Assembly: GCA_009746045.1 (NCBI GenBank) | Contig: RPFO01000072.1 | Span: forward strand, 1,225,330-1,289,329 | Direction: 5' to 3' | Source: Mesostigma viride | Lineage: Eukaryota; Streptophyta; Mesostigmatophyceae; Mesostigmatales; Mesostigmataceae | Length of the DNA: 64,000 nt | Shown: piece by piece, positions 1 through 10,673 of the stretch | Layout: every line of letters starts with the position of its first letter | Position numbering within the stretch: position 1 is the stretch's first letter | Position numbers and translations under genes: made by a program | The notes under the pieces: model-generated | Seen by the model: the letters and a program-made list of their open reading frames with translations, nothing else | Database searches by the model: none | Told to the model about the DNA's origin: nothing

Positions 1-810
1 TTGATAGACATGCACGTGACTGCGTCACGTGAGCATAAGTCCTCAGTGGGAGGGGAACATGGGATCGAATGGATGGTGTAAGCTATCTAGGTCCTAGTTA
101 CAGGGTTGTGGGCACCGCGGCCCGAATCGCTATGAATGCCATACGCGGTCACACGAGAAGCCCCCACAGACTTGGGGGTGGTCTCCTTCATCACTACTTG
201 CCATCTATCCTTGCGTACCATCTGCCTCCATATTACAGACAAACCAGGAGGCTGCCCGGGTGTGAGCCCGTCACGTCTAGTGTAGCACATGTCCATGCCG
301 AGTCTATCACGAAAAGTCCACGGGTGGCGGCCCTGCCGCGCGCGGCCTGGGGCACGCCAGGTGAGGACATATCGCCCAGGCTGGGCGGTCTTGGTGCCAG
401 CTAGTCTATCTGATGTGTCTACCTGATCTGTGCGGGCCAGGTGCCGGGCTAGGCCCAGGTGCCTGTGCCTAAGAATGTGTGAAACATAGGGCAAATCAGC
501 GAACAAATCCTCATTACTAATGTGCAAACCAAAGGGGATGTTAAGGGCCTTGCGCAGCATCTTGGCGACGTTGCCGTCGAGTCGTTGCTCCAGCTCGATC
601 CTGCGTCAGTGTCCAGGTCTCGGCGCCGTAGGTACGTCAGGATCGTCAGAATGACGACCTTGAAGAGGTCACGCTTGACGATCCGGGGTAGGGCGCCGGG
701 TTGCTCCACCAGCGGCGGTGGTTATGGAGTTGCGCCCACGCCATGCCGATCCGTGTCGTCAGGTCGTCCTCGCAGTCGGGAAGCCAACTGCCGAGCAGCT
801 TGAAGCGGCC
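1..810 (-). mobile_element. LINE family A, 5'-truncated 3' fragment (copy 1)
   Basis: The minus strand encodes the C-terminal part of the same non-LTR retrotransposon ORF2 that is long and open at 7585-10470 (shared segments such as KMLRKALNIPFGLHISNED and GLSVIWRQMVRKDRW), but here it is broken by frameshifts. The copy stops being homologous at about 810. Its 3' end lies at the window start and carries the family's terminal inverted repeat CACGTGACTGCGTCACGTG. It is a dead, 5'-truncated insertion, the normal outcome of target-primed reverse transcription. Confidence 0.85.
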
Positions 811-976
811 TTTTTAATTACTCAAAAGTTACAAATATCGTCTGCATCATGCCCGGGCAACCATATTCAATTATTAACTGATTCAGAACATAACGATTCG
901 TCAATGGGAATACTACCTAACACATGGCCCTGAGAAGGGGGACGCAATCACGTGTCTATTAATTAATTAATTAATG
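811..976. repeat. SINE-like tail fragment and 3' end of another retroelement family, with (TTAA)n tail
   Basis: Positions 815-860 resemble the 3' part of the SINE-like insertion at 46607-46737 (shared AAATATCGTCTGCATCAT). Positions 885-975 resemble, in the same orientation, 4128-4180 and, inverted, 10560-10641 (CAGAACATAAC and CCCTGAGAAGGGG blocks). This suggests the 3' end of a further retroelement family. A (TTAA)n tract lies at 958-975. No coding sequence is seen. Confidence 0.5.
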
Positions 977-1004
977 GCCCTGAGAATGGGGCCTATGCAT
1001 GGCT

Positions 1005-2730
1005 TTAACTCGTCGTCTGTCCCAACTCAGTCCTCACAGGAGGACTGAGTTGACAACTTTCAACCGCGTGTAGCGACTAGGTGGGGGGTCCATCCCAAAT
1101 GTTTTGATGTGGATCAGGGGTGTACTAGATGTCATTTTGTTGGCAAAAATACTGCATATGTGAAAACTTGACCCGGACACCTGAAAATTACGCGGACGTT
1201 GGGCACCCCTCGCGAATTTGCATTTTTCGGGATAAGAACGAGTGGAAAAAATTCAATCAAATCCTGGTGCATGAAGAAAAAATATAGGCATGTAAACAAT
1301 ATAGTTCTTGAAACGTGGCAAAAAACTGGGCTCGATTTGGCCACTGCAACTGCCTGAAACAATTAAAAAACTCTCAGTCCTCAGGAGAGGAATGGGGCTT
1401 TTGCTAACTTTGCTAGCATGTAAGTGCGGTCATACTACACCACCGTGGCCACCAACCACCCCAATCAACTCATTTCCCTTCAAGCATTACAGGACAACAC
1501 ACTTGCATCATCATACTTCAGGTATATCATACCTTATCATGTAGTGAGAGCCTATGCATGCATGTAGGGAATGGGCTTGGATACCTACCAACCAAGGGTT
1601 ACATTATAAGTGTCAACCACCAATATAATGGGTAGGTTAAGCATATTTCCTTTGTTTCTAACAACAATAGATATGGCTATAACTGTTTTGCCTTGCCATG
1701 ATGTGGCCAACATAGTTGCCGGCACATGATGGCAGTGGTTTGTCACCAAGACTTTTCACTCACCCGTAAAAGCTTGAATGCACCCTTGACGCAGCCCGTG
1801 GCCACACAATCATGCAGTATGAACGTAGCAAAAGAATAACTAACATCTATGAAGGTGTTTAAACCTGCACAGCTCCTAAAACCCTGCACAACTACACTGG
1901 GTTAAGGCAAATGCCTGATAACATCATCTGAAAAGGGGGTTTTAGAGAGGGGCAGGCAACGGTCAAGAAAGAGCATCAAGACTTGAACCTGACAACGCCT
2001 CGCAAGCTTAAACTCATGTACGAACATCAAGAAACGAAGAGGCAACGATTATCCGGCTTTACCTGGCACGGCTGGCGTTACCTTGGCCCAGGCGGTGCCC
2101 GCAAAAGTGGCACTTTGCGGCACATAGGCCATGACGTGACAGAATGGTCGAAATCATCAAATCTATACTGTCACTCAATTTATTCTAATACAATGCATGT
2201 TACAATGTAGAAAGAAACCTATCAGCCATTGAAATTGCGCCGGAAAGCAAGCGCAGTCATCAATTCCGTCGACCTGCCTTATCGCAGTTTTTTCCAGCAA
2301 GAACAGTGCCGACACCGGGTAAATCGCATCCCCGCGAGCTAAAAATTGATTTTTATCATCTTTAGGGCATATTAAATCTATTTCCTGAGTTTGGACAGAT
2401 AACTCGTCCGCAAACGTAAACTGCATGCATGGGCGCGAGCCGCCATGGCTAGGTCGTGCATTTCCGGAACTCGCGTTTCACGTGGAAAAGTACCCTTACC
2501 ACCTGTACTTTGACCGTACATTTAGCCGCTCATACAAAATCCAAAAAAATCCCAAAAATATGTCCAAGAAAGATCTTTTCACGTAGTATTTGAATAAATT
2601 TTGAGAGAATTTTTTTGTCAAACATTCTGACCGGGGCGAATTTTCTACGAAACCCAAAAACTCGGTCCTCTAGAGAGGACTGAGTTCAACTCAGTCCTCC
2701 GTAGAGGACCAGAGACAGACGACGAGTTAA
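1005..2730 (+). mobile_element. TTAA-flanked non-autonomous DNA transposon, family T1, copy 1
   Basis: The element starts TTAACTCGTCGTCTGTCCC and ends with the inverted complement GACGACGAGTTAA, so both ends carry the TTAA expected of a piggyBac-type target duplication. Next to the TIRs lie palindromes with arms AACTCAGTCCTC/GAGGACTGAGTT (1024-1051; 2660-2686; a partial one at 2688-2708), plus an internal one near 1377-1393. The same element occurs inverted at 53221-54946 (almost identical) and, diverged, at 56897-58622; all three span 1726 bp. No transposase-sized ORF is present, so it must depend on a helper. Confidence 0.85.
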
Positions 2731-3180
2731 TACATCCTGCATGGGTGACATAACCTGCAGGTGGGGGGAGTAAACACTAAACACTAAACAGCCACCGGCC
2801 TATACTCTGGGTGCACTAGCTAGGTGCACCTGTGCACACCTCCATGTTTTCCAGCAGAGAAGGTGCGCCAGTCACGTGTCTATTAATTAATTAATTAATT
2901 AATTAACTAATTAATTAAGGTGCGCCGGACATATGGCCGGGGTGGAAGATGATTGTGGCTAGCTAGGCAAGAGCTAGGGCATGACATCTCAGCAGAGAGC
3001 AAAGTTCTTTGCATGGGTGCCCAAAGCATGACTAAATAATGCTAATGCATCATCTGGTGTGGATCCGGCCATCATAGGCACTTACATTACTTGCGAGACA
3101 TGTACATGGCTAAATAATGCTAATTCATCATCTGGTGTGGGGCCCATCATAGGCGCATACACGTACATGGCCACGCTGCC
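2731..3180 (+). repeat. Dispersed repeat D (copy 1) with (TTAA)n tract
   Basis: 2881-2918 is a (TTAA)n tract. 2936-3180 is homologous in the same orientation to 50680-50900 (shared GACATCTCAGCAGAGAGCAA and GCATCATCTGGTGTGG) and inverted to 3905-4113. The block contains a short internal duplication (ACATGGCTAAATAATGCTAA...CATCATCTGGTGTGG, twice). It has no coding capacity and is probably an untranslated end of a retroelement. Confidence 0.6.
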
Positions 3181-3904
3181 GACCTACCTCCAGCTCCGGC
3201 AGCTAGACAGCAGCACACTACATTTCGCCGCCTAGGACACCTTTTTTAGCGGGGAATGTGGGTCGGTCAAGTAGGGGAAAACGGTGGCAGGTCTCCGAGC
3301 GTCAGATACTTGGAAATTTCGTTACGTTCGTATCGAGAGTAGATTTCTGACAATTTTCCTCGTTCGGACAGAGCCACAGTGAATATCAGCATCCGTCCAG
3401 TACCAAAGCATGGACCTAGCAGAAATTCCGTCAGACATCTCGGAAGTAGCAATTTTTAGTATCGAGCGCACTTGCGCTAGTGTTCAGTACGAATTCGGCC
3501 TCCGTCAGGTCAGCAAGCGGCGTGGGAATATACTGAACTGAACAAAACGGTGGACTGTACTAAGAAATTCGTACTCAAATTTCGTCATCGGAATCGGAGG
3601 GAAATCTTCGACCAAGGACTAGAGATTTCATCAAATTTTCAGAACTGGCCAATTGATGCCAAATGGCGCGATTCTAGATAACAAGTGTTGCTTTACTGGT
3701 ATCCGACGGTGCCGAACTTCGAAATTGAATTTGTAACCCCCGCCGTATTGACGGAACCACATTCTCGCATAAATTGGGTTTCCGCGGTGGCGAAATGTAG
3801 TGGCAGGGAAGAAGCCGGTATACTGGAGGGGGGCGGTCATCTACGTTGACCACCAGCCCTGGCAGGCCCCCCCTGCCCCAGCGACCCCAGCCAACCCAGC
3901 CTAG
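3181..3904. other. Unassigned spacer between inverted copies of repeat D
   Basis: About 720 bases lie between the inverted repeat-D blocks. I see only short unsupported ORFs, no recognisable protein motif, no tandem repeat and no structured RNA. Confidence 0.4.
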
Positions 3905-4180
3905 GGCCGGGGATAAAGCAGTAGTGTAGAATAGAAGGCTTAGCTGACGTGGCCCACACCCATGCACATGCTGAGGCCTATGATGGGATCCACACCAGAA
4001 GATGCATTAGCTTTTAAGTAATTAGCCATATGCTTTGCCCATGCAGAGAGCCACTGGCCACTGCCCCATGTCCTAGCCATTGCCCAGCCATGATCATCTT
4101 CCACCCCATTATAGTTAATTAATTAATTCAGAACATAACTCCGTTGGGAGTATATGTAACACACGGGCTCTGAGAAGGGG
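3905..4180 (-). repeat. Repeat D (copy 2, inverted) and retroelement 3' end
   Basis: 3905-4113 matches repeat D in reverse orientation to 2936-3180. 4115-4127 is TTAATTAATTAATT. 4128-4180 carries the retroelement 3' end seen also near 885 and, inverted, at 10560-10641. Together these look like remains of truncated retroelements joined at an AT-rich tail. Confidence 0.55.
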
Positions 4181-4279
4181 GGTATTTCTGGCCTGCGCTG
4201 GTTGTCTCCTTGGTATGGCACTTGAGACTCTGAGTCCTCTCGAGATCACCGCGGCCTTCCATGCAGCAGGTCGAAGTGC

Positions 4280-5465
4280 TTGACGATGCATGACGTTAAG
4301 GCTGCATGCGCTTGTCGAGCTCGGCCTCCTCGCGGAGGTCAAGCGTCTGCTGCTTGATCGGCTGTGCTGCGATGGCGGAGGTGCATGGTGGTGGTGGTGT
4401 GGTTCAGCTCAGCATGGCGCCCCAGGTCTGGGGGGGAGAAGCATCGCCTGCTGGGCCAGCGGGGGCTGGCTTGGCGGCAATGTCCTTCACCGCCTGGGCG
4501 CGGTGAGGCCAGGCATGCGCGGTGTTAATTTTGCAGGCACTCGATGGCAATGGCGTACTTGTCCTAGCTGGAGGCGCTTGTTAATTGATGTCACGGAGCT
4601 GGGCGGTGATGGCCGGCATCGGTGGTGGCGGCACCTGGTGGCCGGGTGGCGGTGGATCGGGTGGAGGCGAGAAGGGTGGAGGTGGCGGCCGTGGAGATGG
4701 TGGGGAGCTCGGCAGCCAGCGTGCTGCCCACGGCTGCCACATCTCTGCGGGGGTCACGTGCTGCTCGATGGCCTTCCTAAGGATATGGTGCAGAATGTGG
4801 CTTCGGTCAAAGGGGAGCAGGGGACCCAGAGGTCGTCAGCTGAGCGCTGAAGGCCGGAAGAAAGCGGCGAGCTAGCTGTCAAGGCGAGGACGAGACCAGC
4901 CGGGCCAGTGGTCAGGTCCGCGGCACCTGAGAAAACCGGCCCAGGCTCAACTCCATTGCGGAGGCGTGACTAGCTTGGCTTCAAGGTGCTGGCACAGGGC
5001 AAGGAGCGAGGCATGCGACCCATGAAACACGTGCTCCAGTAGCTTGATTGGGGGCTGTTGAAAATAGCCGGGCCGGTTGGCGTTAAAGGATGAAAATTAC
5101 CTGTCGACGTCAAAGTCGCGCTCGGACCAGCTAGGTTCGCCAGGGCGACTGCGCTTGGGCTCAGGCGACGCCGAGGGCAAGGCAAGCCCGGGAGGTCCGA
5201 GCTGGGCGATCACCAGTGCTTGACTAGTGGCACCGCTGCCTTCCGGGCCTGAGGGCGAAGCTGCAGCCGGAGCTGCGGACGTTATCTTCAGGGCTTAGCG
5301 CAGCCGCCAGGCTGCGTTGCTTAGAGGAGCGTTTGCTCGTCATGATATTGCGTGATAGCCTCGGAAAAATGTATCAGTGTGTGCGTCTTATAAAGACGAA
5401 GCGATTGTGATATTCACGACCAAATTTGGTGCCCAAACGTGAATTAAGTTATGAGCTCCACCGTC
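4280..5465 (-). mobile_element. LINE ORF1 region, 5' portion (decayed)
   Basis: On the minus strand a start codon at 5343 opens with MTSKRSSKQRSLAAA, resembling the basic N-terminus MTTPKAKRG of the LINE-B ORF1 at 33612. The remainder down to 4280 is homologous to the ORF1 fragment at 51420-51905: the same order of sequence around AAGGCTGCATGCGC, the (GGT)n tract and the proline-rich part. Frameshifts break it. The 5' leader contains GAGCTCCACCGTCAGCCAT, similar to the leader at 49130-49155. I read it as the ORF1 end of a LINE. Its function as an RNA-binding nucleocapsid protein is known only from the family. Confidence 0.6.
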
Positions 5466-5559
5466 AGCCATGGCTACCTTGTGGCTCATGGCTCGGTAAG
5501 ATGCTTCCACCCCATGCCAGGCCTTTTAGGCATGATACATCATGGTGATCAGGTAAGAC

Positions 5560-6478
5560 AGATCAGGTAGACACATCAGATAGACTAGCTGGCACTCAAG
5601 CCCGCCCAGCCTGGGCGATATGTCCTCACCTGGCGTGCCCCAGGCCGCGCGCGGCAGGGCCGCCACCCGTGGACTTTTCGTGATAGACTCGGCATGGACA
5701 TGTGCTACACTAGACACGACGGGCTCACGCCCGGGCAGCCCGTCCGGGTTTGTCTGTAATATGGAGGCAGATGCATGGTACGCAATGATAGATGGCAAGT
5801 AGTGATGAAGGAGACCACCCCCAAGTCTGTGGGGGCTTCGCGTGTGACCGCGTATGGCATTCACCATGGCCCCCCCGCGGGACTGCGACCAGCTCCGGCA
5901 GCCTGGCCGGCACCTCCTGACGTGGGCCGGGCCCCGTGATGTTAGACGCCGCAAGGCCCGCACCTTCAAAGAGCAGCTAGTAGAGGACACATGTGGCGGG
6001 CCTCTCCGTGATTTGGAAGAAGATGATGGACAAGGCCAAGTGGGCCCAGGTCATAGTGAACAACGAGGCCCCCCCCGTGGGGAAGCGCCCGCGTGTGCAA
6101 ACCCGCGGGAGGCACGCCAGACAGCTCCCCTAGGGTAGCGTGTTGTTTAGATAGATGTTGTAGTTAGTGATGTTGTTTAGATAGATGTTGTAGGTAGATG
6201 ATGTAGATTGATTAGACCGGTAGGACTGTTTGCACCCATCCATCCATCCATCCATCCATCCATCCATCCATCCATCCATCCATCCATCCATCCATCGGGG
6301 TTAACATTTGCTCTGTGACTCCCCAACGGGAGCACGAGTCTAATTAATTAATGGCATTAATAGCGATTCGGGCCGCGGTGCCCACACCCCTGTAACTATA
6401 GGACCTAGATAGCTTACACCATCCATTCCATCCCATGTTCCCCTCCCACTGAGGACTTATGCTCACGTGACGCAGTCA
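5560..6478 (+). mobile_element. LINE family A 3' fragment (copy 2), split by a LINE-B insertion
   Basis: 5560-5861 and 6353-6478 together match the 3' end of LINE-A in plus orientation (segments for DTSDRLAGTKPAQPGRYVLTW and GLSVIWRQMVRK, then the 3' UTR ending ACTGAGGACTTATGCTCACG plus the terminal hairpin). The sequence is interrupted after GCGTATGGCATTCA by a LINE-B 3' fragment and resumes with GGCATTAATAGCGATTCGGG. The repeated GGCATT is the probable target-site duplication. A (TTAA)n-rich tail follows at 6485-6535. Confidence 0.8.
5862..6352 (+). mobile_element. LINE family B 3' fragment nested in LINE-A
   Basis: It encodes the C-terminus of LINE-B ORF2 (GPRDVRRRKARTFKEQL, then [10 protein letters not shown], then a stop), a 3' UTR with a (CATC)n microsatellite at 6236-6297, and the family's 3' hairpin (CTCCGTGACTCCCCAACGGG-AGCACGAG) ending in TAATTAATTAAT. 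Related copies lie at 34316-34738 and 46490-47103. It is 5'-truncated. Confidence 0.8.
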
Positions 6479-6539
6479 CGTGTCTAATAATTAATTAATT
6501 AATTCATTAATTAATCAATTAATTAATTCATTAATCATG

Positions 6540-7475
6540 GTGGTGGTGCAGGTGCAAATTGTGCACCCAGAATAGGTGGCTACTGAGGCGATGGTGATGG
6601 TGATTGGGGCCTCCAGTACACCACCGCTGCCGCACCTGCTCGACGGGACGGAGGTCCCGTTCCGCGATCGCTTCAAACTGTTGGGGATTTGGCTTCCTGA
6701 CACTGCAGACGATGTGGACACCCGCATCGGCCTGGCCTGGGCCAGGCTCCGTTCGCTCAACACCTACTGGCGCTCGAAGGGCCTGGGCGAGCACCGCAAG
6801 CGCATGCTCTTCAAGGTCCTCGTCCTCACGGTGCTCACGTATGGCGCCGAGCTAGGCGTGGACAATCACACCCAAACTGGCAGCTAGGCTGAACGGCACG
6901 GTTTACAGGATGCTCCGACAGGTCCTGAACGTAGGGTTTTCCGAGCGCCCGTCATCAGAGTCTTTGTATCATGGTATGCCTCGTATTTCGGACGAGATTA
7001 GGCAGCGTAGGATAGCATTTGTAGGACACCTTCAGTGCTCGCATGCACCAGCCAGGTCGACACTGCCCTTGGTCTGGCCGGCCCCCAGCGGCTTGGCCAG
7101 CCAGGGCGACGCATTCTGACCTGGCCTGGCCCCAATTAGGGCATTCCCAAAAGGGTAGGGAAACCTGTCACGAACTACATCCAGATGTTGCTGGACGACC
7201 TAGTGGTCCCAGCCCAGTTTGAGCACCGCATCCACTCTCTCTCCCGTCTTTGGACTGCCATGCAGGACAAGACGCGGTGGCAGAAGATTGTCAAGGCTCA
7301 CACGCCCGACCCTGTGGGCAAGCCCCCTCCCCCCATGCAAGAGGAGGCGGCGTTTTGATGAGTAGTGTAGTTAGGATTTTCTAGACTAGATAGCTTAGAG
7401 TTAGGATAGTTCGATTACGCAGCTTCCTCCACCCCACCCATCCATCATGGAATATGTGCTACATGATCTCCCAAC
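6540..7475 (+). mobile_element. LINE family C ORF2 C-terminal fragment (decayed)
   Basis: The plus strand encodes a LINE ORF2 C-terminal region (FKLLGIWLPDTADDVDTRIG, KVLVLTVLTYGAE, then IHSLSRLWTAMQDKTRWQKI) with a stop near 6885 and frameshifts. It is clearly related to but distinct from families A and B. The ORF ends at about 7358 and a 3' UTR runs to about 7475, followed by a (TTAA)n tract at 7481-7508. Confidence 0.75.
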
Positions 7476-7506
7476 GGAGGCATTAATTAATTAATTAATT
7501 AATTAA

Positions 7507-10490
7507 TAGACACGTGACTGCGCCACGTGAGCATAAGTCCTCAGTGGGAGGGGAACATGGGATGGAATGGATGGTGTAAGCTATCTAGGTCCTAGTTACA
7601 GGGGTGTGGGCACCGCGGCCCGAATCGCTATGAATGCCATACTTGGTCACACGCGGAGCCCCCACAGGCTTGGGGGTGGTCTCCTTCATCACTACTTGCC
7701 ATCTATCCTTGCGCACCATCTGCCTCCATATTACAGACAAACCAGGAGGCTGCCCGGGGGTGAGCCCGTCACGTCTAGTGTAGCACATGTCCATGCCGAG
7801 TCTATCACGAAAAGTCCACGGGTGGCGGCCCTGCCGCGCGCGGCCGGGGGCACGCCAGGTGAGGACATATCGCCCAGGCTGGGCGGGCTTGGTGCCAGCT
7901 AGTCTATCTGATGTATCTACCTGATCTGTGCGGGCCAGGTGCCCGGCTAGGCCCAGGCGCCTGTGCCTAATAATGTGGGAAACATAGGGCAAATCAGCGT
8001 ACAAATCCTCATTACTAATGTGCAAACCAAAGGGGATGTTAAGGGCCTTGCGCAGCATCTTGGTGACGGCGCCGTCGAGTCGTTGCTCCAGCTCCTGCAT
8101 CAGTGTCCACGTCTCGGCGCCGTAGGTCAGGATCGTCAGAATGACGACCTTGAAGAGGTCACGCTTGACGATCCGGGGTAGGGCGGGGTTGCTCCACCAG
8201 CGGCGGTGGTCATGGAGGTGCGCCCACGCCATGCCGATCCGTGTCGTCATGTCGTCCTCGCAGTCGGGAAGCCAACTGCCGAGCAGCTTGAAGCGGCCTG
8301 AAGGAGGGTAGTTGACCTCGGCATCGTCTAAGAGGCGGAGTGTGGGTGGGGGCCCTGCCATGCCGAGGGCCAGGGCCTCCGTTTTGGGGCTGATTTCTAG
8401 ACCAACCGCCCGAGCCTCGAGCGCCAGGCAGTCCAGCCAAAGTTGGGCAGACTCCGGCTTCTCGATGAGCGTGATGTCGTCGGCATAAATGAGGTCAGCT
8501 AGTAAATTCTGCTTGTTAGTCGGCCCCCCTTCCCCAAGCTCGTTCGTGATCGCTAGGCCAGGGGCACGGCCTGCAATGCTAGCAAAGCGAGCACGTGCCT
8601 GGCGCATAACATAATCCACTACAATAATAAACAGGTACGGCGACAGGACGCAACCCTGCCAGACGCCGGTCTGCAGTGGGCATGGCGGGGTAATGCCGTG
8701 TTGAGTGCGCACCGAAGTGGTGGACCCCTCATACAGCGTGCGGATGACGGTAATCAGGGGAGTGGGGACGCGAGCGCGAGCAAGTACAGCCCATAGAGCG
8801 TCCCAGAGGACAGAATCAAAAGCCTTGATGAAGTCGACGAAGATCAGGATTGCGGGAAACTCACCAGGTTGCAGGAGAGCGATTTCCTCGAAGAGGCGAC
8901 GCGCGACGAAGATGGCCATGACGGTGTTGCGCCCAGGACGGAAGCCCATTTGACTTTCCCCAAGGTGACAGTCGAGAGCAGAACGAAGGCGGTTGAGGAT
9001 CATGCGCATGAACAACTTAAGTGCGGCGCTCTGGATGCAGACTCCTCTGTAGTTGGCGGGGTCGTCAGGGGAACCTTTGTTTTTGTACAGCATAATACGG
9101 TAGCTGTGCTGCCACTCAGGAATCGGCGGCGCGTCGGCAAGCAGGATCCGGTTGCAGACGTCAAGCAGGAACCCCGTGAGCGCCGTCAGCTTAATCACCG
9201 GGGCTGGGAGCTGGTCAGGTCCAACGGCGGCATAAAAGCGGAGTTGCTTGGCGGCGGTGCTCAGCTCGAGCTCGGTGAACGGCGGGAGCTCGTTGGGGTC
9301 GGCCAGGGGTTCCGTCAGGGCTGGGTACGTGTAGTCCTGCTCAGCGGCGGGCGGCGTGGGCGGCGCAGGGACGTCCGCCGGTGCTACTGCCAGGCGTGCG
9401 GCCGCCAGAGGGCCAAGCGGCGGAGGCGGCGGGGGGGCGCCGAGCAGCCGGGACTGGGAGGAATACCACTGGTCGAGCTGCTGCTGCGGTGAGCCAGAGA
9501 GCGTCCGCGGCGCCGGCTGCGCGCCGCCGGCGGGCCGTTGGGCGTGACGCAGGCGGGTCCAGGCGTACTTGCCGTGCTGGTCCTTGAGGTGGGCGAAGTA
9601 CTCGCGGACATGAAGGTCCTCCTGCTCCTTGGTCGCCTGCCGGATGGCCGAGTGGTAATCGGCTTTGAGGCGGGCGTAGCGGGCGGGGTCGCTGTTGTCG
9701 CGCAGGGCTTGCCGGGCCTGGATGACGGCGGGGAGCCGGTGCAGGCTGGTGAAGCGGGGCGGGCGGCGGGGGGGCAGTAGGGCCCCGGCCGCGGGCAGCT
9801 TGTCAGCGAGGTGCCGAAGGGCCGATGCCGGGCCGGCAGCGAACAGCTGGGCGTGGCTGGCCGGGATGTCCAGCGCGTCGACGAACGCCTCTGCGGCGCG
9901 CTTGTGGGCGCGTTTTTCAGGGAAGTCCTCCAGAGCGTCGTCAGATTTCTCGAGCAACTGAAGTGTGCGCAAATCAGGGGGTGCCACGTGCTTACGAAAG
10001 GGCGAGGGGAATCGCAGGCGGATGCGGGCGGTGACGATGCGATGATCGGAGCGCACCAGGGGGATCACATGCGAGCGAGCAGCTAGTACAGATCCTTGAT
10101 GACGCTTGCGCATTACAACATAGTCAATGCAGCGTTCAGTGCCAGTTGGCGAGGTGTGTGTGACCAAAGCATCTGGACTATGTGGAAAGCGAGTGTTGGC
10201 AGTGACCAAATCGCATGTCGTAAGCAAATCAGCAAAAAGTTCAGTGTTGGCATTGGAGACCGTACCGTTGGGGGCGTGCTGACATCCGCCAGTACCCGGT
10301 GGTAGCGTGGCGTTGGCGTCCAGCAGCAGAGCGAGGTAGTTGCGACCAGGGATGCCGTTCGCCAGGTTCTCCAGCGCTGCAAAGAAGTCCTTGCGGTCTT
10401 GTTCTGGGTGGCCGGAGTGGGGTGCGTAACCAACGCCCACCGTCAGGGCGTAGGTCGAGTGGCCCTCCATCGAATGGCATGTTAGAATTT
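7507..10490 (-). mobile_element. LINE family A, longest copy (copy 3)
   Basis: This is a non-LTR retrotransposon in minus orientation. Its 3' end at about 7507 has a (TTAA)n tail followed by the terminal hairpin CACGTGAC...GTCACGTG. The 5' end is truncated inside the endonuclease domain at about 10480, where an (AATTT)n tract begins at 10490. It lies head-to-head with copy 4 (10674-11955). The coding part is described separately. Confidence 0.9.
7585..10470 (-). CDS. LINE ORF2: truncated endonuclease plus reverse transcriptase
   Basis: A 961-residue uninterrupted reading frame. Residues 1-150 are the C-terminal half of an apurinic-type (EEP) endonuclease: LLLDANA (the metal-binding Asp/Asn strand), CIDYVVMRKR, and the SDH box in VRSDHRIVTARI. 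The N-terminal endonuclease strands are missing. The reverse transcriptase follows: SQMGFRPGRNTVMAIF, FVDFIKAFDSVLWDALW (motif A), GVWQGCVLSPYLFIIVVDYV (motif B) and LIYADDITLIEKPE (motif C, YADD). A long C-terminal region with LTYGAETWTL ends the protein; I see no RNase H or CCHC knuckle. The family cuts target DNA and copies its RNA at the nick. The first Met here is arbitrary because the 5' end is lost. The intact frame suggests a recent insertion. Confidence 0.92.
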   Translation of the reverse strand: MEGHSTYALTVGVGYAPHSGHPEQDRKDFFAALENLANGIPGRNYLALLLDANATLPPGTGGCQHAPNGTVSNANTELFADLLTTCDLVTANTRFPHSPDALVTHTSPTGTERCIDYVVMRKRHQGSVLAARSHVIPLVRSDHRIVTARIRLRFPSPFRKHVAPPDLRTLQLLEKSDDALEDFPEKRAHKRAAEAFVDALDIPASHAQLFAAGPASALRHLADKLPAAGALLPPRRPPRFTSLHRLPAVIQARQALRDNSDPARYARLKADYHSAIRQATKEQEDLHVREYFAHLKDQHGKYAWTRLRHAQRPAGGAQPAPRTLSGSPQQQLDQWYSSQSRLLGAPPPPPPLGPLAAARLAVAPADVPAPPTPPAAEQDYTYPALTEPLADPNELPPFTELELSTAAKQLRFYAAVGPDQLPAPVIKLTALTGFLLDVCNRILLADAPPIPEWQHSYRIMLYKNKGSPDDPANYRGVCIQSAALKLFMRMILNRLRSALDCHLGESQMGFRPGRNTVMAIFVARRLFEEIALLQPGEFPAILIFVDFIKAFDSVLWDALWAVLARARVPTPLITVIRTLYEGSTTSVRTQHGITPPCPLQTGVWQGCVLSPYLFIIVVDYVMRQARARFASIAGRAPGLAITNELGEGGPTNKQNLLADLIYADDITLIEKPESAQLWLDCLALEARAVGLEISPKTEALALGMAGPPPTLRLLDDAEVNYPPSGRFKLLGSWLPDCEDDMTTRIGMAWAHLHDHRRWWSNPALPRIVKRDLFKVVILTILTYGAETWTLMQELEQRLDGAVTKMLRKALNIPFGLHISNEDLYADLPYVSHIIRHRRLGLAGHLARTDQVDTSDRLAGTKPAQPGRYVLTWRAPGRARQGRHPWTFRDRLGMDMCYTRRDGLTPGQPPGLSVIWRQMVRKDRWQVVMKETTPKPVGAPRVTKYGIHSDSGRGAHTPVTRT

Positions 10491-10559
10491 AATTTAATTT
10501 AATTTAATTTTAATAGGTGGCTGTTAATTACATCCCACACCTACAGGTTGTAGCCCAGA

Positions 10560-10645
10560 ATGTATTAAAAACCATATGCCCCTTCTCAGGGATGTGTGTT
10601 ACATATACTCCCAGCCGAGATGTGTTCTTAATTAATTAATGAATT
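10560..10645 (+). repeat. 3' end of an unassigned retroelement family with (TTAA)n tail
   Basis: CCCCTTCTCAGGG, then GTTACATATACTCCC, then TGTTCTTAATTAATTAAT form a compact 3' end that recurs inverted at 4115-4180 and 885-975. The upstream 10490-10560 contains an (AATTT)n tract and no coding sequence. Confidence 0.5.
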
Positions 10646-10673
10646 GATTGATTGTCCAAGGCCATATATCAAG

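Noticed and set aside
4290-4875. Trp/Gly-rich plus-strand protein of 186 residues
   Set aside because: It is the antisense of a LINE ORF1 region; composition follows the GGT/TGG repeats.
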